Source: Virgibacillus halotolerans
Lineage (GTDB): Bacteria > Bacillota > Bacilli > Bacillales > Amphibacillaceae
Assembly: GCF_016908515.1 (NCBI RefSeq)
Contig: NZ_JAFBEA010000007.1
Coordinates: 124,001 to 188,000, forward strand
Reading direction: 5' to 3'
Length of the DNA stretch: 64,000 nucleotides
Shown: one piece after another, positions 8,338 to 17,802 of the stretch
Layout: every line of letters begins with the position of its first letter
Position numbering within the stretch: position 1 is the first letter of the stretch
Translations under genes and position numbers: made by a program
Notes under the pieces: model-generated
The model's input: the letters and a program-made list of their open reading frames with translations, nothing else
Database searches by the model: none
Told to the model about the DNA's origin: nothing

Positions 8338-9673
8338 TATGGATATAATGGGAAACGGCTGCGGTTGCCAGTCGTTCTTCCGTTGCCTCCACCATTAACA
8401 GACCTTGTCTTTCCCAGTTCGCTTTTTCCCGCTTCTTTATTTGTATTTGCTGTTGGGCAATACTTTTCATCATTGCTGTTTGAACATTGTTTGGTTCCAA
8501 CTTCGTTTTATCCAACAGGTCCCTGTTTTCAATACCGATCATAAGAAACAAATGCCGCCTGCGCAATCGCTTTAAATACAACAAACCACTTTCTTCATGA
8601 AGAAAGGTATGTACATCACTAAATAAGAGGACGAGACTCCGCTTCTTCTGAACTGTTTGCAAATAGTTTAGAACCGCTGGATAATTGGATTCACTTGCAT
8701 CCACTTCAAGATGATAGATTGCTTGTAGGATCCTTTGCATATGGTCCATTCCCTTTTCGGGAGGGACAAATACCTTTACATCCCTCGAAAACGCAAGTAC
8801 TGCCACATAATCACCGTTTTTAAGTGCCGCTGCCGTTACGGTTAATGCAGCCTCTAGCACCTTATCCAGCAGGTTTCCTTTTTTCAGTTCTGCCCCCATC
8901 ATTCTCCCACAGTCAATTAATATCGTAATATACTTCCCGTGCTCTGGTTCATATTCATTGGTCATTATCTCTTGCAACTTCGCTGTCTGTCGCCAATTAA
9001 TCTTACGTGGGTCATCCCCAACAACATAATTTCTGATCTGGGAAAATTCCCCTTCCGCGCTTTTCTGTTTGCGGATTTTCAACCCTTCATACATTAAAAA
9101 CTGCTGTGCACTTTCCAAGTATTGCTTTGCATCAGTTAAATCTGGAATCACCTTTACTTCATCCACCATATCCACCGTTATTTGCTTTTCCCACAAACCT
9201 AATAAACTGGTATAACGAACATACAGCTTCTGCACCTCATATTTCCCTCTAATCGGGGCAGTAATTTCATAGAATGTGGTCAGCGTCGCTTGTCTATCTA
9301 CCTTCCCAGTCAAAGGTAAAGCGGTCTGGAAGGATTGTGGTAGACCATCTAATAATTTGAATTTTACAGCATAGGTTGACAAATTATGAATATCAACTTT
9401 GACAGTATATACATTCCCACGTTCCAACTCCATGGGGATCGTTCGATGAAAGGTTAGTTGCTGCTTCTTCGGTGCATACAATAAATCCAAGAAAGTCAAA
9501 AGTAAAAAAAGACCATTTACGATAAACACCCACATCCATGATACCCCAGTAATTGTAACCAGTGTAACAGCGAACGAAAAAACTAGAAAAAGACCCAGTA
9601 ACCTGCTTGAAGGTAATATCCCCCTATCTCGGAACAGTAACCGCGCCCACAAGTTCTTCAATGATTTGGTCAA
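8315..9673 (-). CDS. DUF58 domain protein (von Willebrand A-like)
   Basis: The 452-residue protein has two membrane spans near the N-terminus (about residues 23-65), a beta-rich extracytoplasmic domain, and a C-terminal DUF58/vWA-like domain with the family hallmark VGDDPRKINWRQTAKLQEI and a metal-site-like TILIDCGRMM. DUF58 proteins pair with MoxR ATPases, as vWA substrates pair with chaperone-like AAA proteins. TTG at 9673 follows GGAGGGTG and gives a 50-base overlap with the moxR-like gene, suggesting translational coupling. The 3' end overlaps the convergent SpoIIM-like gene. Confidence 0.87.
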   Translation of the reverse strand: MTKSLKNLWARLLFRDRGILPSSRLLGLFLVFSFAVTLVTITGVSWMWVFIVNGLFLLLTFLDLLYAPKKQQLTFHRTIPMELERGNVYTVKVDIHNLSTYAVKFKLLDGLPQSFQTALPLTGKVDRQATLTTFYEITAPIRGKYEVQKLYVRYTSLLGLWEKQITVDMVDEVKVIPDLTDAKQYLESAQQFLMYEGLKIRKQKSAEGEFSQIRNYVVGDDPRKINWRQTAKLQEIMTNEYEPEHGKYITILIDCGRMMGAELKKGNLLDKVLEAALTVTAAALKNGDYVAVLAFSRDVKVFVPPEKGMDHMQRILQAIYHLEVDASESNYPAVLNYLQTVQKKRSLVLLFSDVHTFLHEESGLLYLKRLRRRHLFLMIGIENRDLLDKTKLEPNNVQTAMMKSIAQQQIQIKKREKANWERQGLLMVEATEERLATAAVSHYIHIMNQGLL

Positions 9674-10553
9674 TGGTTACACCCTCCAATTCCATATGGG
9701 CAGATAATTGAATGCGATGTCTCAGCGCTGGCTTTGCAACAATCTTAATATCATCTGGTGTCACATAATCACGATCAGACAAATAAGCCCAGGCGCGTGC
9801 AGCCTTCCCAATAGAGATAGCAGCTCTTGTACTGGCACCAAACCGAATGGATTCTGACTCTCTTGTTTTTCTCACGATCTGCATGATGTAGTTGAGGATA
9901 TCATCACTTAGTGTAACCTGCTCGATTTCGTCTCTAATCGACCGAAATGTTTCTATATCCATCAATGCATCCAATGTCTCCAGAACAGTACTGTTCGCAA
10001 TCACCTGTTTCAATACATCCCTTTCCGCTTCAAAAGAAGGAAAATCGATATAAAGCTTAAATAAAAACCGATCCTGTTGCGCTTCCGGTAATGGATATGT
10101 CCCTTCAAACTCAATTGGGTTTTGTGTCGCTACAACAAAGAACACATCTGATAATGGATATGTTTCCCCTTGGATTGTTACTTGTTTTTCTTCCATTGCT
10201 TCCAAGAGTGCCGCCTGTGTCTTTGCTGGTGTCCGATTAATTTCATCCGCTAACAATATATTGGAAAAGATCGGTCCTTTAAAGGTTTGAAATGTGTTAT
10301 CCTGCATATTGTAAATCGTACTTCCCGTAATATCACTTGGTAGTAAGTCAGGTGTAAACTGGATACGATTGTACTTTCCACCCAACAAGTTTGCCAACGT
10401 TTTTACCATTTGTGTTTTTCCTGTACCTGGAACGCCTTCAATCAATACATGACCATCCGCTAAAACAGCAGAAAGCAGGAGCTTCAAATTGAATGTTTGA
10501 CCAAGAATTTTTTGTTCATATTTCTCCAATAAGGATGTTAATTCACTTCTCAT
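9624..10553 (-). CDS. MoxR-family AAA+ ATPase
   Basis: The 309-residue ATPase has Walker A GVPGTGKT (residues 40-47), Walker B ILLADEINRTPAKTQAAL, sensor-1 FVVATQNPIE and a C-terminal lid with ASTRAAISIGKAARAWA. MoxR ATPases act as chaperones that mature or remodel partner vWA/DUF58 proteins. The start is ATG 10553, which overlaps the DUF4350 stop as ATGA and sits behind GGGGTGGAGGAAGG; a longer in-frame ORF begins upstream but lies inside the preceding gene. It belongs to the operon DUF4129-DUF4350-MoxR-DUF58. Confidence 0.92.
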   Translation of the reverse strand: MRSELTSLLEKYEQKILGQTFNLKLLLSAVLADGHVLIEGVPGTGKTQMVKTLANLLGGKYNRIQFTPDLLPSDITGSTIYNMQDNTFQTFKGPIFSNILLADEINRTPAKTQAALLEAMEEKQVTIQGETYPLSDVFFVVATQNPIEFEGTYPLPEAQQDRFLFKLYIDFPSFEAERDVLKQVIANSTVLETLDALMDIETFRSIRDEIEQVTLSDDILNYIMQIVRKTRESESIRFGASTRAAISIGKAARAWAYLSDRDYVTPDDIKIVAKPALRHRIQLSAHMELEGVTIDQIIEELVGAVTVPR

Positions 10554-11692
10554 CCTTCCTCCACCCCTTTCCTTAACACGTCTATTCGTTTCGACCATAC
10601 TAGATATTCTTGTTTACTTACCCGTTCATTGCTTAAGACACGGTACAACCCATTCAGAAATGTTTCAATATCAGCTTGGGAGGTTGTTTTCCACTTTCGT
10701 TCCAGTTGCTCCGCAGTATCCACCCATGCTTTACGATAAGGAATACCCCATCGCTCCTGCAGTAACAACTTCACATAATCAGCCTGTAGATTCAAAGAAT
10801 CATGGTACCTTTTTCCTTTCTGATACCAGGCTGAAAGTGCGCTGATTCGTTCATCGCTAAATCGAACGGTCTCTTCCCTCGCTACCCGGATCGGGCCAAA
10901 ACGTTTACCTTGATGCACAAGTAAAATGATGATGAATAATATTCCCTGCAAGGCAAAAGTCAGCAACCATTTTGGATATAGTTCATTCATCGTTGACGCA
11001 TTCCCTGTTACATGACTATACTCATCAATTAACACCGTATACCCGTCTTGCAGATCTTCAGGTAAAAGCATGGAGATGAGGGGCAGATGATCCTTAGATA
11101 AAAGCCTATCGTTGGTTATCCATTCTGGTGCATTCGCAACAATCAATTCTCCATTACCAATGGGCCGCTTCAATGCCATCGTTTCAACCTCATCGTATAA
11201 CAGCTCTTCGTCACCATCATTAATTTGAATCCGAACCGGTGAATTCTTTTCTGCCTGAAATTCCCTTCCCGCTTGATTATATACCGCTTCTTCTTCATCA
11301 AGTTCCGCTGTAACGGGAGAAGTCTTTAAGCCAAATATACCGTCTGGATTCGTTGCCAATAACAAAATCGTATTCCCGGCCTCCATAAAGGTTTCATACG
11401 CCTCCATATCCTGCCTGTCAGGAATAAAATAGGGTTCTATTAAAATGAGAACTTGATCTTCATCCTGCTTGGTTAAAAGTGATGGCGAATCTGACCATCT
11501 ATTAACAGGAATATTTTCACTGTCTAAATATGTATACATTGCTTTAACCCCAGTAGGAGAAGGCGATTCGGAAACATAATCAGGGTATTCCTCGGGTTCT
11601 TTTGAAACTGTAAAATAAGTCATTACCATAAATAACAGCAGCAGTACGACCAACCACAGCCATACTTTCCTGCTCGTTGTCGATGTTTGCAA
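10550..11692 (-). CDS. DUF4350 domain membrane protein
   Basis: The 380-residue product has an N-terminal membrane anchor (about residues 9-27), an extracytoplasmic domain with a proposed Rossmann-like fold (GVKAMYTYLDSENIPVNRWS near its start, VLILIEPYF later), a second span (about residues 243-260, ALQGILFIIILLVHQGKRFG) and a cytosolic helical tail. DUF4350 proteins regularly accompany MoxR/DUF58/DUF4129 genes. The predicted start is TTG with GGAGG thirteen bases upstream, which is long spacing, so the start is uncertain. The stop overlaps the moxR-like start by four bases. Confidence 0.82.
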   Translation of the reverse strand: MQTSTTSRKVWLWLVVLLLLFMVMTYFTVSKEPEEYPDYVSESPSPTGVKAMYTYLDSENIPVNRWSDSPSLLTKQDEDQVLILIEPYFIPDRQDMEAYETFMEAGNTILLLATNPDGIFGLKTSPVTAELDEEEAVYNQAGREFQAEKNSPVRIQINDGDEELLYDEVETMALKRPIGNGELIVANAPEWITNDRLLSKDHLPLISMLLPEDLQDGYTVLIDEYSHVTGNASTMNELYPKWLLTFALQGILFIIILLVHQGKRFGPIRVAREETVRFSDERISALSAWYQKGKRYHDSLNLQADYVKLLLQERWGIPYRKAWVDTAEQLERKWKTTSQADIETFLNGLYRVLSNERVSKQEYLVWSKRIDVLRKGVEEG

Positions 11693-11710
11693 GTTTGTTT
11701 CCTACCTCCT

Positions 11711-11764
11711 TTTATCGCAGTTTGGCGGGCATAAAACTCCCACTGAACGAAGTTTCACTTTATC
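11711..11764. repeat. intergenic repeat, family D (short form)
   Basis: A 54-bp unit that, on the minus strand, starts GATAAAGTGAAACTTCG and ends GCCCGCCAAACTGCGATAAA. It equals the two ends of the 155-bp element at 5912-6066 joined directly, with the central stem-loop region absent. It lies in the 97-base gap between the DUF4129 and DUF4350 genes. Confidence 0.75.
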
Positions 11765-11789
11765 CTTCTGAGGGTTCCCTTAGATCATC

Positions 11790-12407
11790 TTAGTTTAACC
11801 ATGTCATTACCGCTTCCCGGTATTTGATATATTCACCCTTTTGCATCACCCGTTCCCCGTAAACCACTTCGTCAAATAGCAGTGCAAGATTATAAAATTG
11901 GTCTGCGCTTTGCTGATTAACTTTTTTTAGTTCAGCATAGTACTCCCAATTCGTTTTCCAGCTTCTTGCCTCTAACCAGCTTTTTTCATGAAAATAAAGC
12001 AAAAGTGCCAAAAACATATGCCGTGTTGCAAATTGATAGTTTTGTTGCTTTTCTTGTTCGTCTGCCGCGGATAAATGATTGTGACATGACCAGCTCATTT
12101 CGTTCCTGGACGTCAGTGGTAGACGATCGCGGAATTTCCGCTTTCGTCTATTACTACGGACGACAAGAAATACACCCAAGCCAACGAGTATAATGACAAT
12201 GGCGATGATTCCAATCATGATTATCTCCACCATACCACTCGATGGTTCATAGGAAGAAAACAATTTCGATAACAGTTCCATGAACCAATTTTTTGCTTTA
12301 TCCCAGCCTATTTCCAAGAAATTTCTATTATCTTCATAATAAACCTGGTATTCTCTTTTACTTAGAATACCTTCCAGCTTTTCTCTTGTTTCATCTATAT
12401 TTTCCAT
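11790..12407 (-). CDS. DUF4129 domain membrane protein
   Basis: The 205-residue product has a short N-terminal extracytoplasmic segment, one clear span (about residues 61-84, IIMIGIIAIVIILVGLGVFL), a basic RRKRKFRDR stop-transfer, and a cytosolic C-terminal DUF4129 domain that includes KSWLEARSWKTNWEYYAEL and ends in FDEVVYGERV. DUF4129 proteins are associated with MoxR/DUF58 clusters and, in some, with transglutaminase-like proteins; none is seen here. It lies upstream of DUF4350 in the same direction and is probably co-transcribed, with the short family D repeat in the gap. Confidence 0.8.
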   Translation of the reverse strand: MENIDETREKLEGILSKREYQVYYEDNRNFLEIGWDKAKNWFMELLSKLFSSYEPSSGMVEIIMIGIIAIVIILVGLGVFLVVRSNRRKRKFRDRLPLTSRNEMSWSCHNHLSAADEQEKQQNYQFATRHMFLALLLYFHEKSWLEARSWKTNWEYYAELKKVNQQSADQFYNLALLFDEVVYGERVMQKGEYIKYREAVMTWLN

Positions 12408-12456
12408 GCCTTATCACCCATTCGTGTTTTACACGTTATAAAAAATTGGTTACGTA

Positions 12457-13377
12457 CTACTCTACATGATCTGGATTATGATAATCGGCGATCATTTCCT
12501 TCAAATCGGAACCATCATGTCTTGTCACTAAATCAAAATAGATGACCGCATAACCTACCATGAAAATCATAGCTGTAAACAGGCTTACGACACCCGCAAT
12601 GACAGTAAATAATACACTATTACCTAAAAACAACCCAAAAATGATATTAACAACATAACCAATGATACCAGTAATAAGCAATAACATCAGAAAAAGACCC
12701 AGTACCTTCCATGTGCGTTTTTTTGTTAAACGCCAGCTTTTTCCCATTCCAGGAATTTCCCCCTCGAATATGACAGGACCAAGGTAAAAACCCCAGCGCG
12801 AGAACAACAGTCCGATTACAAGCCAAGCACCTAAAAACAGGATGATCGATAAGATAATAGCTGTAACCGGTTCGATAAATGCGCCAAATACACCGATAAA
12901 TATAACGGCTAATATAGAAACAAAGATCATTCCAAACGCAATGATTCCGACTAGTAGACTACTACCGAAGATTCCCCAGAATTTAGAGAATGCCTTTTTA
13001 ATGACAATTCCGGCGGTAAAGTCCTCTCCGTTTCTCAGACGTTGGATCGCAAATAATACAGCCGCTGCTGCAATCGGATAAAACACCAGTAGCAATAGCA
13101 TCGAAATAGAATTCCCTATCTCTGCACCAAAGTTATTAATAGTACCTCTCGTTTCATCAAAGGTGGAAACGATTTGTTCAAACCACATTTCGCCACTGCC
13201 AACTTCCCTCACGAAACTTGTTCCGGATAATAACAATATAATAGCTTGTAATAAATAAATAGGACCCATTACAATGAGTACGATCATAAAGAAATCAGGA
13301 AATCGATTCTTACATAAGCGAAATGTATGATCCAATATTTCCCCAAATCCTTTTGGCTTACTAAATTCTTCTTTCAT
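12457..13377 (-). CDS. polytopic membrane protein (glycerophosphodiesterase membrane-domain-like)
   Basis: The 306-residue protein begins with a soluble MKEEFSKPKGFGEILDHTFR segment and has about six membrane spans. The GFGEILDHTFRLYK-type opening followed by long helices is seen in membrane proteins related to the membrane domain of glycerophosphoryl diester phosphodiesterases; no catalytic domain is present. It is the first gene of the DUF4129-DUF4350-MoxR-DUF58 run (49 bases to the next gene), so it is probably part of the same membrane complex. The ribosome site is GGGGG. Confidence 0.72.
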   Translation of the reverse strand: MKEEFSKPKGFGEILDHTFRLCKNRFPDFFMIVLIVMGPIYLLQAIILLLSGTSFVREVGSGEMWFEQIVSTFDETRGTINNFGAEIGNSISMLLLLVFYPIAAAAVLFAIQRLRNGEDFTAGIVIKKAFSKFWGIFGSSLLVGIIAFGMIFVSILAVIFIGVFGAFIEPVTAIILSIILFLGAWLVIGLLFSRWGFYLGPVIFEGEIPGMGKSWRLTKKRTWKVLGLFLMLLLITGIIGYVVNIIFGLFLGNSVLFTVIAGVVSLFTAMIFMVGYAVIYFDLVTRHDGSDLKEMIADYHNPDHVE

Positions 13378-13485
13378 TTCAAAACCCCCGTATCTTCTAT
13401 ATTATCTTCGTGATGTTATGAAAACACACCTGTTCAGATGGCTTAAAACTGTCATCTGCTAAAGTGCAACTAAGGCATTCACCTA

Positions 13486-13620
13486 AAGACTTGGTAAATG
13501 CCAAGTCTTCTAATGTATATATTTGCTATGTTATCATTATTCACGTTATATTTCATGATGTTTCTGAACTTTCCTACCGGCCAATGAAAGCGAACAGTGC
13601 AAAGAGCTGTTCGCTTTCCA
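13486..13620. other. intergenic hairpins between the membrane-protein operon and the HAD gene
   Basis: Two stems are visible: AAGACTTGG/CCAAGTCTT (13487-13509) and GAAAGCGAACAG/CTGTTCGCTTTC (13587-13619). Neither is followed by a strong U-run on the minus strand. The second lies just past the HAD stop and may mark the end of that transcript. Confidence 0.4.
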
Positions 13621-13625
13621 GTCAA

Positions 13626-14483
13626 TCATTCATTTTTTAAAATATACTTTTTCAAAGCATAAGCAACACCATCTTCATAATAGGCCTTTGTTGTATAGGT
13701 ACTTTTCATCTTTACTTCATCTTCTGCATTCTCCATTGCAACACTTTGACCTGCTACCTGAAACATCGACAGGTCATTTAAATTATCACCAATTGCCACC
13801 GTGTTTTCCAACGGGACTTTCAAATAATCAGCCATCAGCTTTAGTGCATTTCCTTTACTTGCTTCTACGTGCCCGATTTCAAGCTTCTGATTGCCAGAGG
13901 AGGTTAAAGAAATATCTTTTTTTTCTGTTAAATCGGACCTGAGCTTACGGAGCTTCTGCGTATCAAAGGATAGTACAAAAAGTTTATATACTTCACTATT
14001 GGTAAAATCTATCGCCTTGTAATCAGAAACGAATGTTAACCCATGCTGATTAAACTGAATATCTACAATATCGACAGCCCACTGTAAAGATTCTGTTGTG
14101 CGCTTTTTCAATTGTTCGATCTCATTATTTAAAATTTCCTTTTTGCCTTCTTCTATCAGAACGCCATCTTTCGTATAGATTTCATAGTACAATCCTCGCT
14201 GTTCCAAAATGGATATCATCTCGGAAATAACAGGAACAGTTAATGCTAGCGTTTGTAGCTGCTTCCCATCATGGTATGATTTCGCCCCATTCCCTGTCAT
14301 AATCGGACAGTCAATCCCCGCTAGTTGGAGTATTTGGGCTGTATCCTGAAAGGAACGGCCAGACGATATAGCAATCATATCCCCTTGCTTTTGTACTGCA
14401 TGAATTGTATGTATGTTTTCCTGACTAATGGAACCATCGTCTGACAATAATGTCCCATCCAAATCGATTGCAATAAGTTTCAT
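13626..14483 (-). CDS. Cof-type HAD-IIB family phosphatase
   Basis: The 285-residue enzyme shows all HAD motifs: DLDGTLL (residues 7-13, nucleophile Asp7), the SSGR motif II, a conserved Lys in the cap region and GDNLNDLSMF (motif IV, metal-binding aspartates). The cap between motifs II and III is type C2B, as in the YcsE/YitU/YxeH group, which dephosphorylates sugar phosphates, FMN precursors or pyridoxal phosphate. The substrate cannot be told from sequence. It lies 33 bases downstream of the monooxygenase gene and may be co-transcribed with it. Confidence 0.9.
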   Translation of the reverse strand: MKLIAIDLDGTLLSDDGSISQENIHTIHAVQKQGDMIAISSGRSFQDTAQILQLAGIDCPIMTGNGAKSYHDGKQLQTLALTVPVISEMISILEQRGLYYEIYTKDGVLIEEGKKEILNNEIEQLKKRTTESLQWAVDIVDIQFNQHGLTFVSDYKAIDFTNSEVYKLFVLSFDTQKLRKLRSDLTEKKDISLTSSGNQKLEIGHVEASKGNALKLMADYLKVPLENTVAIGDNLNDLSMFQVAGQSVAMENAEDEVKMKSTYTTKAYYEDGVAYALKKYILKNE

Positions 14484-14516
14484 TTTATCGCTCCTACTAT
14501 TAAAATATGTTGTTTA

Positions 14517-16028
14517 TCATCTTCGAAAAGAACTGATTCCCCACAAGTTCAAATATTCCCCAAGCAACTGAACATCTTGGTTCTGGCAGACAAAACCCAA
14601 ATGTCCATCGGGACGTACAAGATACAATGCATTTTTCACCAATCCTGCCTGTTTAGTAGCTTTATCATAGTTAAACGCTTGAAGCAGTAAGTGCTGTTGT
14701 TCGCAAAAATATTGCAGCTCCGTGTCGGCTTCCCCATAAATATGGACCTGCCAATCCAGACTACGAAGTGTATCAACATTCAAGGCTGTATATGGCAGGC
14801 GAATTCCTGCCTGATTGTGCTTATCATCTCCACTGCTTAGCGGGCTATCCGTATACGTTATCCTTATTTGCGAAATGAGGTTAAATAACTTTTCCCGCAC
14901 CTTTACTGAACGATTCAACAATGGGATCAAGGACGGGATAATCCGCTTGCGAAGCGTTTTGTTGACGACACTTGTTGAAACGATACGTTTAAACGCCTGA
15001 TCAGTCGTATCCACAAGTACTTTTGCAAATTTCTTCCGCTCGATCTCATAAGAATCCAAAAGAGAAGTATTCCCCCGCTGTTGCAAGACAGCTGCCAACT
15101 TCCAGCCAAGGTTCACTGCATCCCCGATCCCAGTGTTCATTCCCTGCCCACCAACCGGACTATGCACGTGCGCTGCATCCCCAACAAGGAAGGCTCTACC
15201 TTGCTGGAACCTTTCAGCCACCCGGTGGTGCACCTTGTAGGTAGAGAACCAATTCACCTGTGTAACCTTTATCTGGTATTCTCCCTCCATAAAGGATACC
15301 ACTTGATCGGAAGTTACATCTTCCTTCTCTTTTAAATAGGCAGGCAACACACCAATTGCCCTTGTTGTATCACCGCTTCGAACTGGCAAAAACACTGTAA
15401 ATTCCTCCGCCGCTATGCTCATTCCAATTTTATGATACCCAATTGGGGCCCCTTCCCCCTTTAAATCCATTACATAAAATTCCTGTTCATAAGTGCCCCC
15501 TTCAAATTCAGCCTCCATCTGGTGACGTGTGACACTGCTCGCCCCGTCACAACCACAAATATACTGGAATACGGATGTCGTTTGCTCCCCGTTCTGGCGC
15601 AGTGTCACTTCAACACCTGTTGTTTGCTCCTGATATGAAAGGAGTTCTGTATTCCATTCTACACGAACGCCAAGTTCATTCAATTGTTGCAGCAAAAACT
15701 GCTCATGCTCATCTTGCGGATATGTAACAGGTGATGTAAAACGACTCAATCCATCGCCTAAATTGCCAATATGGAAGCTCGCTTTCTCCTTGCCCTCCAC
15801 ACGAATAGACAGATCCTCTATTTTAATGCTACCTTGAATAAAGTCTTTCGCAAATCCAAATTGATCATAAAACTCTAGCGTTCGCGGTATGACAACCATC
15901 GCCCTTGACGCTTGACCTGGCCCGTCTTTTTTATCAATGATTCGAAATGGTACTTGTTGTTTGGCAAGACTAATTGCCAACACTAATCCTGTTGGACCAG
16001 CACCTATAATAAGTACTTGTGGATTCAT
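14517..16028 (-). CDS. FAD-dependent aromatic-type monooxygenase
   Basis: The 503-residue flavoprotein belongs to the PheA/TfdB/MhpA group of class A hydroxylases. Visible are the N-terminal dinucleotide motif GAGPTGLVLA (residues 8-17), the DG motif CGCDGASSVTRHQ and the GD motif VGDAAHVHSPVGGQGMN, with the usual small thioredoxin-like C-terminal region. These enzymes use NAD(P)H and O2 to hydroxylate aromatic or polyketide substrates. No ring-cleavage genes are nearby, so the substrate is unknown. The neighbours are a HAD phosphatase and a DJ-1 protein. Confidence 0.87.
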   Translation of the reverse strand: MNPQVLIIGAGPTGLVLAISLAKQQVPFRIIDKKDGPGQASRAMVVIPRTLEFYDQFGFAKDFIQGSIKIEDLSIRVEGKEKASFHIGNLGDGLSRFTSPVTYPQDEHEQFLLQQLNELGVRVEWNTELLSYQEQTTGVEVTLRQNGEQTTSVFQYICGCDGASSVTRHQMEAEFEGGTYEQEFYVMDLKGEGAPIGYHKIGMSIAAEEFTVFLPVRSGDTTRAIGVLPAYLKEKEDVTSDQVVSFMEGEYQIKVTQVNWFSTYKVHHRVAERFQQGRAFLVGDAAHVHSPVGGQGMNTGIGDAVNLGWKLAAVLQQRGNTSLLDSYEIERKKFAKVLVDTTDQAFKRIVSTSVVNKTLRKRIIPSLIPLLNRSVKVREKLFNLISQIRITYTDSPLSSGDDKHNQAGIRLPYTALNVDTLRSLDWQVHIYGEADTELQYFCEQQHLLLQAFNYDKATKQAGLVKNALYLVRPDGHLGFVCQNQDVQLLGEYLNLWGISSFRR

Positions 16029-16104
16029 TATTTATCCCCCCCTGTATCTGTTACATGTATTATTCCCTGAATATAAGCAGTCAACACCACCAGATATATA
16101 TGAG

Positions 16105-16150
16105 ATAAAAAAAGAAGTAATCACCACATACGTAAAGGGTAATTACTTCT
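16105..16150 (-). terminator. rho-independent terminator of the DJ-1/PfpI gene
   Basis: On the minus strand AGAAGTAATTACC pairs with GGTGATTACTTCT around a 12-base loop, followed by TTTTTTTATC. It starts about 15 bases after the DJ-1/PfpI stop. Confidence 0.85.
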
Positions 16151-16165
16151 ACATGTTTAACTTAT

Positions 16166-16717
16166 TTACGAATTCACTTGTTTCACAAATTCTTTCATTA
16201 ATCCCGGCAAATCTGGCCATGCATGGCCGGATATTAAGTTACGATCGGTATGCAAAGGCTCATCCACATAAGTAGATCCTACTGCCTCCACTTCTGGCTT
16301 ACAGGCAATATAGGCAGTTAATTCCCGATCCTTCATATGTTCTTTCACAGTCGTTAAAATTTGAGCTGCATGACAAACAGCTGCGATTGGTTTATTGGCT
16401 TCAAAAAAGTGGCTAACAATTCCTGGCACATGTTCATTTAGGCGAACATGTTCAGGTGCACGTCCACCCGGAATAATCAATCCATCATAATTCTCGGGGT
16501 TAATGTTTTCAAATCCAGCATTCGCCTCGATCAGATAGCCTTCCTTTTCTGTATACGTCTCCCAACCAATAAAGTCATGAATCACTGTATGAAGCTTTTT
16601 CGCGGAAGATGCAGCAATTGTTGTATCGTAGCCTTCCTCCAAACAGCGAAAATAAGGATAATAAATTTCTAAAGCCTCTACCGCATCACCAGCAAGAATC
16701 AAAATCTTTTTAGACAT
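16166..16717 (-). CDS. DJ-1/PfpI family protein
   Basis: The 183-residue protein has the class I glutamine amidotransferase-like fold: an N-terminal KILILAGDAVEALE strand, the DGLIIPGGRAPEHVR loop and the nucleophile elbow AAVCHAAQIL with Cys115. Members include proteases, glyoxalases/deglycases and stress proteins; the exact activity cannot be deduced. It has its own terminator and a GGGAGGAATTTC ribosome site. It lies between metA and the monooxygenase, all on the same strand. Confidence 0.9.
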   Translation of the reverse strand: MSKKILILAGDAVEALEIYYPYFRCLEEGYDTTIAASSAKKLHTVIHDFIGWETYTEKEGYLIEANAGFENINPENYDGLIIPGGRAPEHVRLNEHVPGIVSHFFEANKPIAAVCHAAQILTTVKEHMKDRELTAYIACKPEVEAVGSTYVDEPLHTDRNLISGHAWPDLPGLMKEFVKQVNS

Positions 16718-16800
16718 TGAAATTCCTCCCTATTCATTTTATATTCTATTCTATACGGGACTGGCATTTCCCTCTTTTTTAACATGTAAATCTACCTTGC

Positions 16801-17709
16801 TTACTCCCATACATAAGGCGTTTGCTGATAGACATAATAGTTGAGCCAATTAGAGAACAACAGGTGTGTATGGGACCGCCATGTGTTCATCGGCTGTTCA
16901 TCTGCATTGTTATTCGGGAAATAATTTTCTGGCAATTCGACATCCAACCCTTTATCACAATCCCTTATATATTCCTCGGCAAGTGTTGTCGCGTCATATT
17001 CTAAATGACCTGTGACCATAATGTGCTTCGCATCTGTGGACATAATAATGAACGCTTCCGCCACATCTGAGGTAGAGAGTAGCTGTAATCGAGAATCTGC
17101 CTTTATCTCTTCCATTGAAACCGTTGTATACCGTGAATGTGGCGCATTGAATATCTCGTCAAAGCCACGCACCAGTTTGATCGTTGGATCGGAAACACGA
17201 TGTTGATAGATACCTGTTAACTTTTTCGGCAGCTCATATTTATCAATTCCATAATAATAATACAATAAAGCTTGTGCTCCCCAGCAAATACTCAAGACGG
17301 AAGTAACGTTTTGCTTCGTCCAATCCATTATTTTCGTTAACTCTTTCCAATAATTTACTTCTTCAAATTGCAGACGTTCAATTGGGGCTCCCGTAATAAT
17401 CATACCATCAAAACGACGATCTTTAACCTCATCAAACGTTGTGTAAAAAGTATCCAAGTGAGATTTACTTACATTTTTCGATTCATGTGTCGCCATTCTT
17501 AAAAATGTAATATTCACTTGTAACGGTGTATTCCCCAACAACCGCAAAAGCTGTAGCTCAGTCTTCTCTTTTTCCGGCATTAAATTTAAAATAAGGATAC
17601 TCATCGGACGAATATCCTGCGTTCTTGCCCGATCCTCATCCATCACAAAGATTTTCTCTTGTTTTAATTCTTCTCTTGCAGGTAGTGCTTTCGGTATGTT
17701 AATAGGCAC
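16801..17709 (-). CDS. metAA: homoserine O-acetyltransferase (MetA/HAT)
   Basis: This enzyme activates homoserine for methionine synthesis. The start is the GTG at 17709 ([10 protein letters not shown]), seven bases after GGGGAG; a longer GTG-started frame would place the ribosome site inside the gene. With this start the catalytic Cys falls at position 142 ([10 protein letters not shown]) and residue 111 is Glu (TGAPIERL). In this family Glu111 goes with acetyl-CoA use and Gly111 with succinyl-CoA, so acetylation is predicted. HLEYD carries the His and Glu of the triad. A SAM-I riboswitch with a clear terminator lies upstream. Confidence 0.95.
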   Translation of the reverse strand: MPINIPKALPAREELKQEKIFVMDEDRARTQDIRPMSILILNLMPEKEKTELQLLRLLGNTPLQVNITFLRMATHESKNVSKSHLDTFYTTFDEVKDRRFDGMIITGAPIERLQFEEVNYWKELTKIMDWTKQNVTSVLSICWGAQALLYYYYGIDKYELPKKLTGIYQHRVSDPTIKLVRGFDEIFNAPHSRYTTVSMEEIKADSRLQLLSTSDVAEAFIIMSTDAKHIMVTGHLEYDATTLAEEYIRDCDKGLDVELPENYFPNNNADEQPMNTWRSHTHLLFSNWLNYYVYQQTPYVWE

Positions 17710-17802
17710 TGACAGCTCCCCTTTCACTATTTTCAGATAATAGCATCCACTATAGAGATTATTTAACCATTGAGCAATTGGTAGAAGCTATTGCCAACGT
17801 TA

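Noticed and set aside
15023-15335. Two overlapping plus-strand ORFs of 73 and 84 codons
   Set aside because: They lie fully antisense to the GD-motif region of the monooxygenase, with no ribosome sites.
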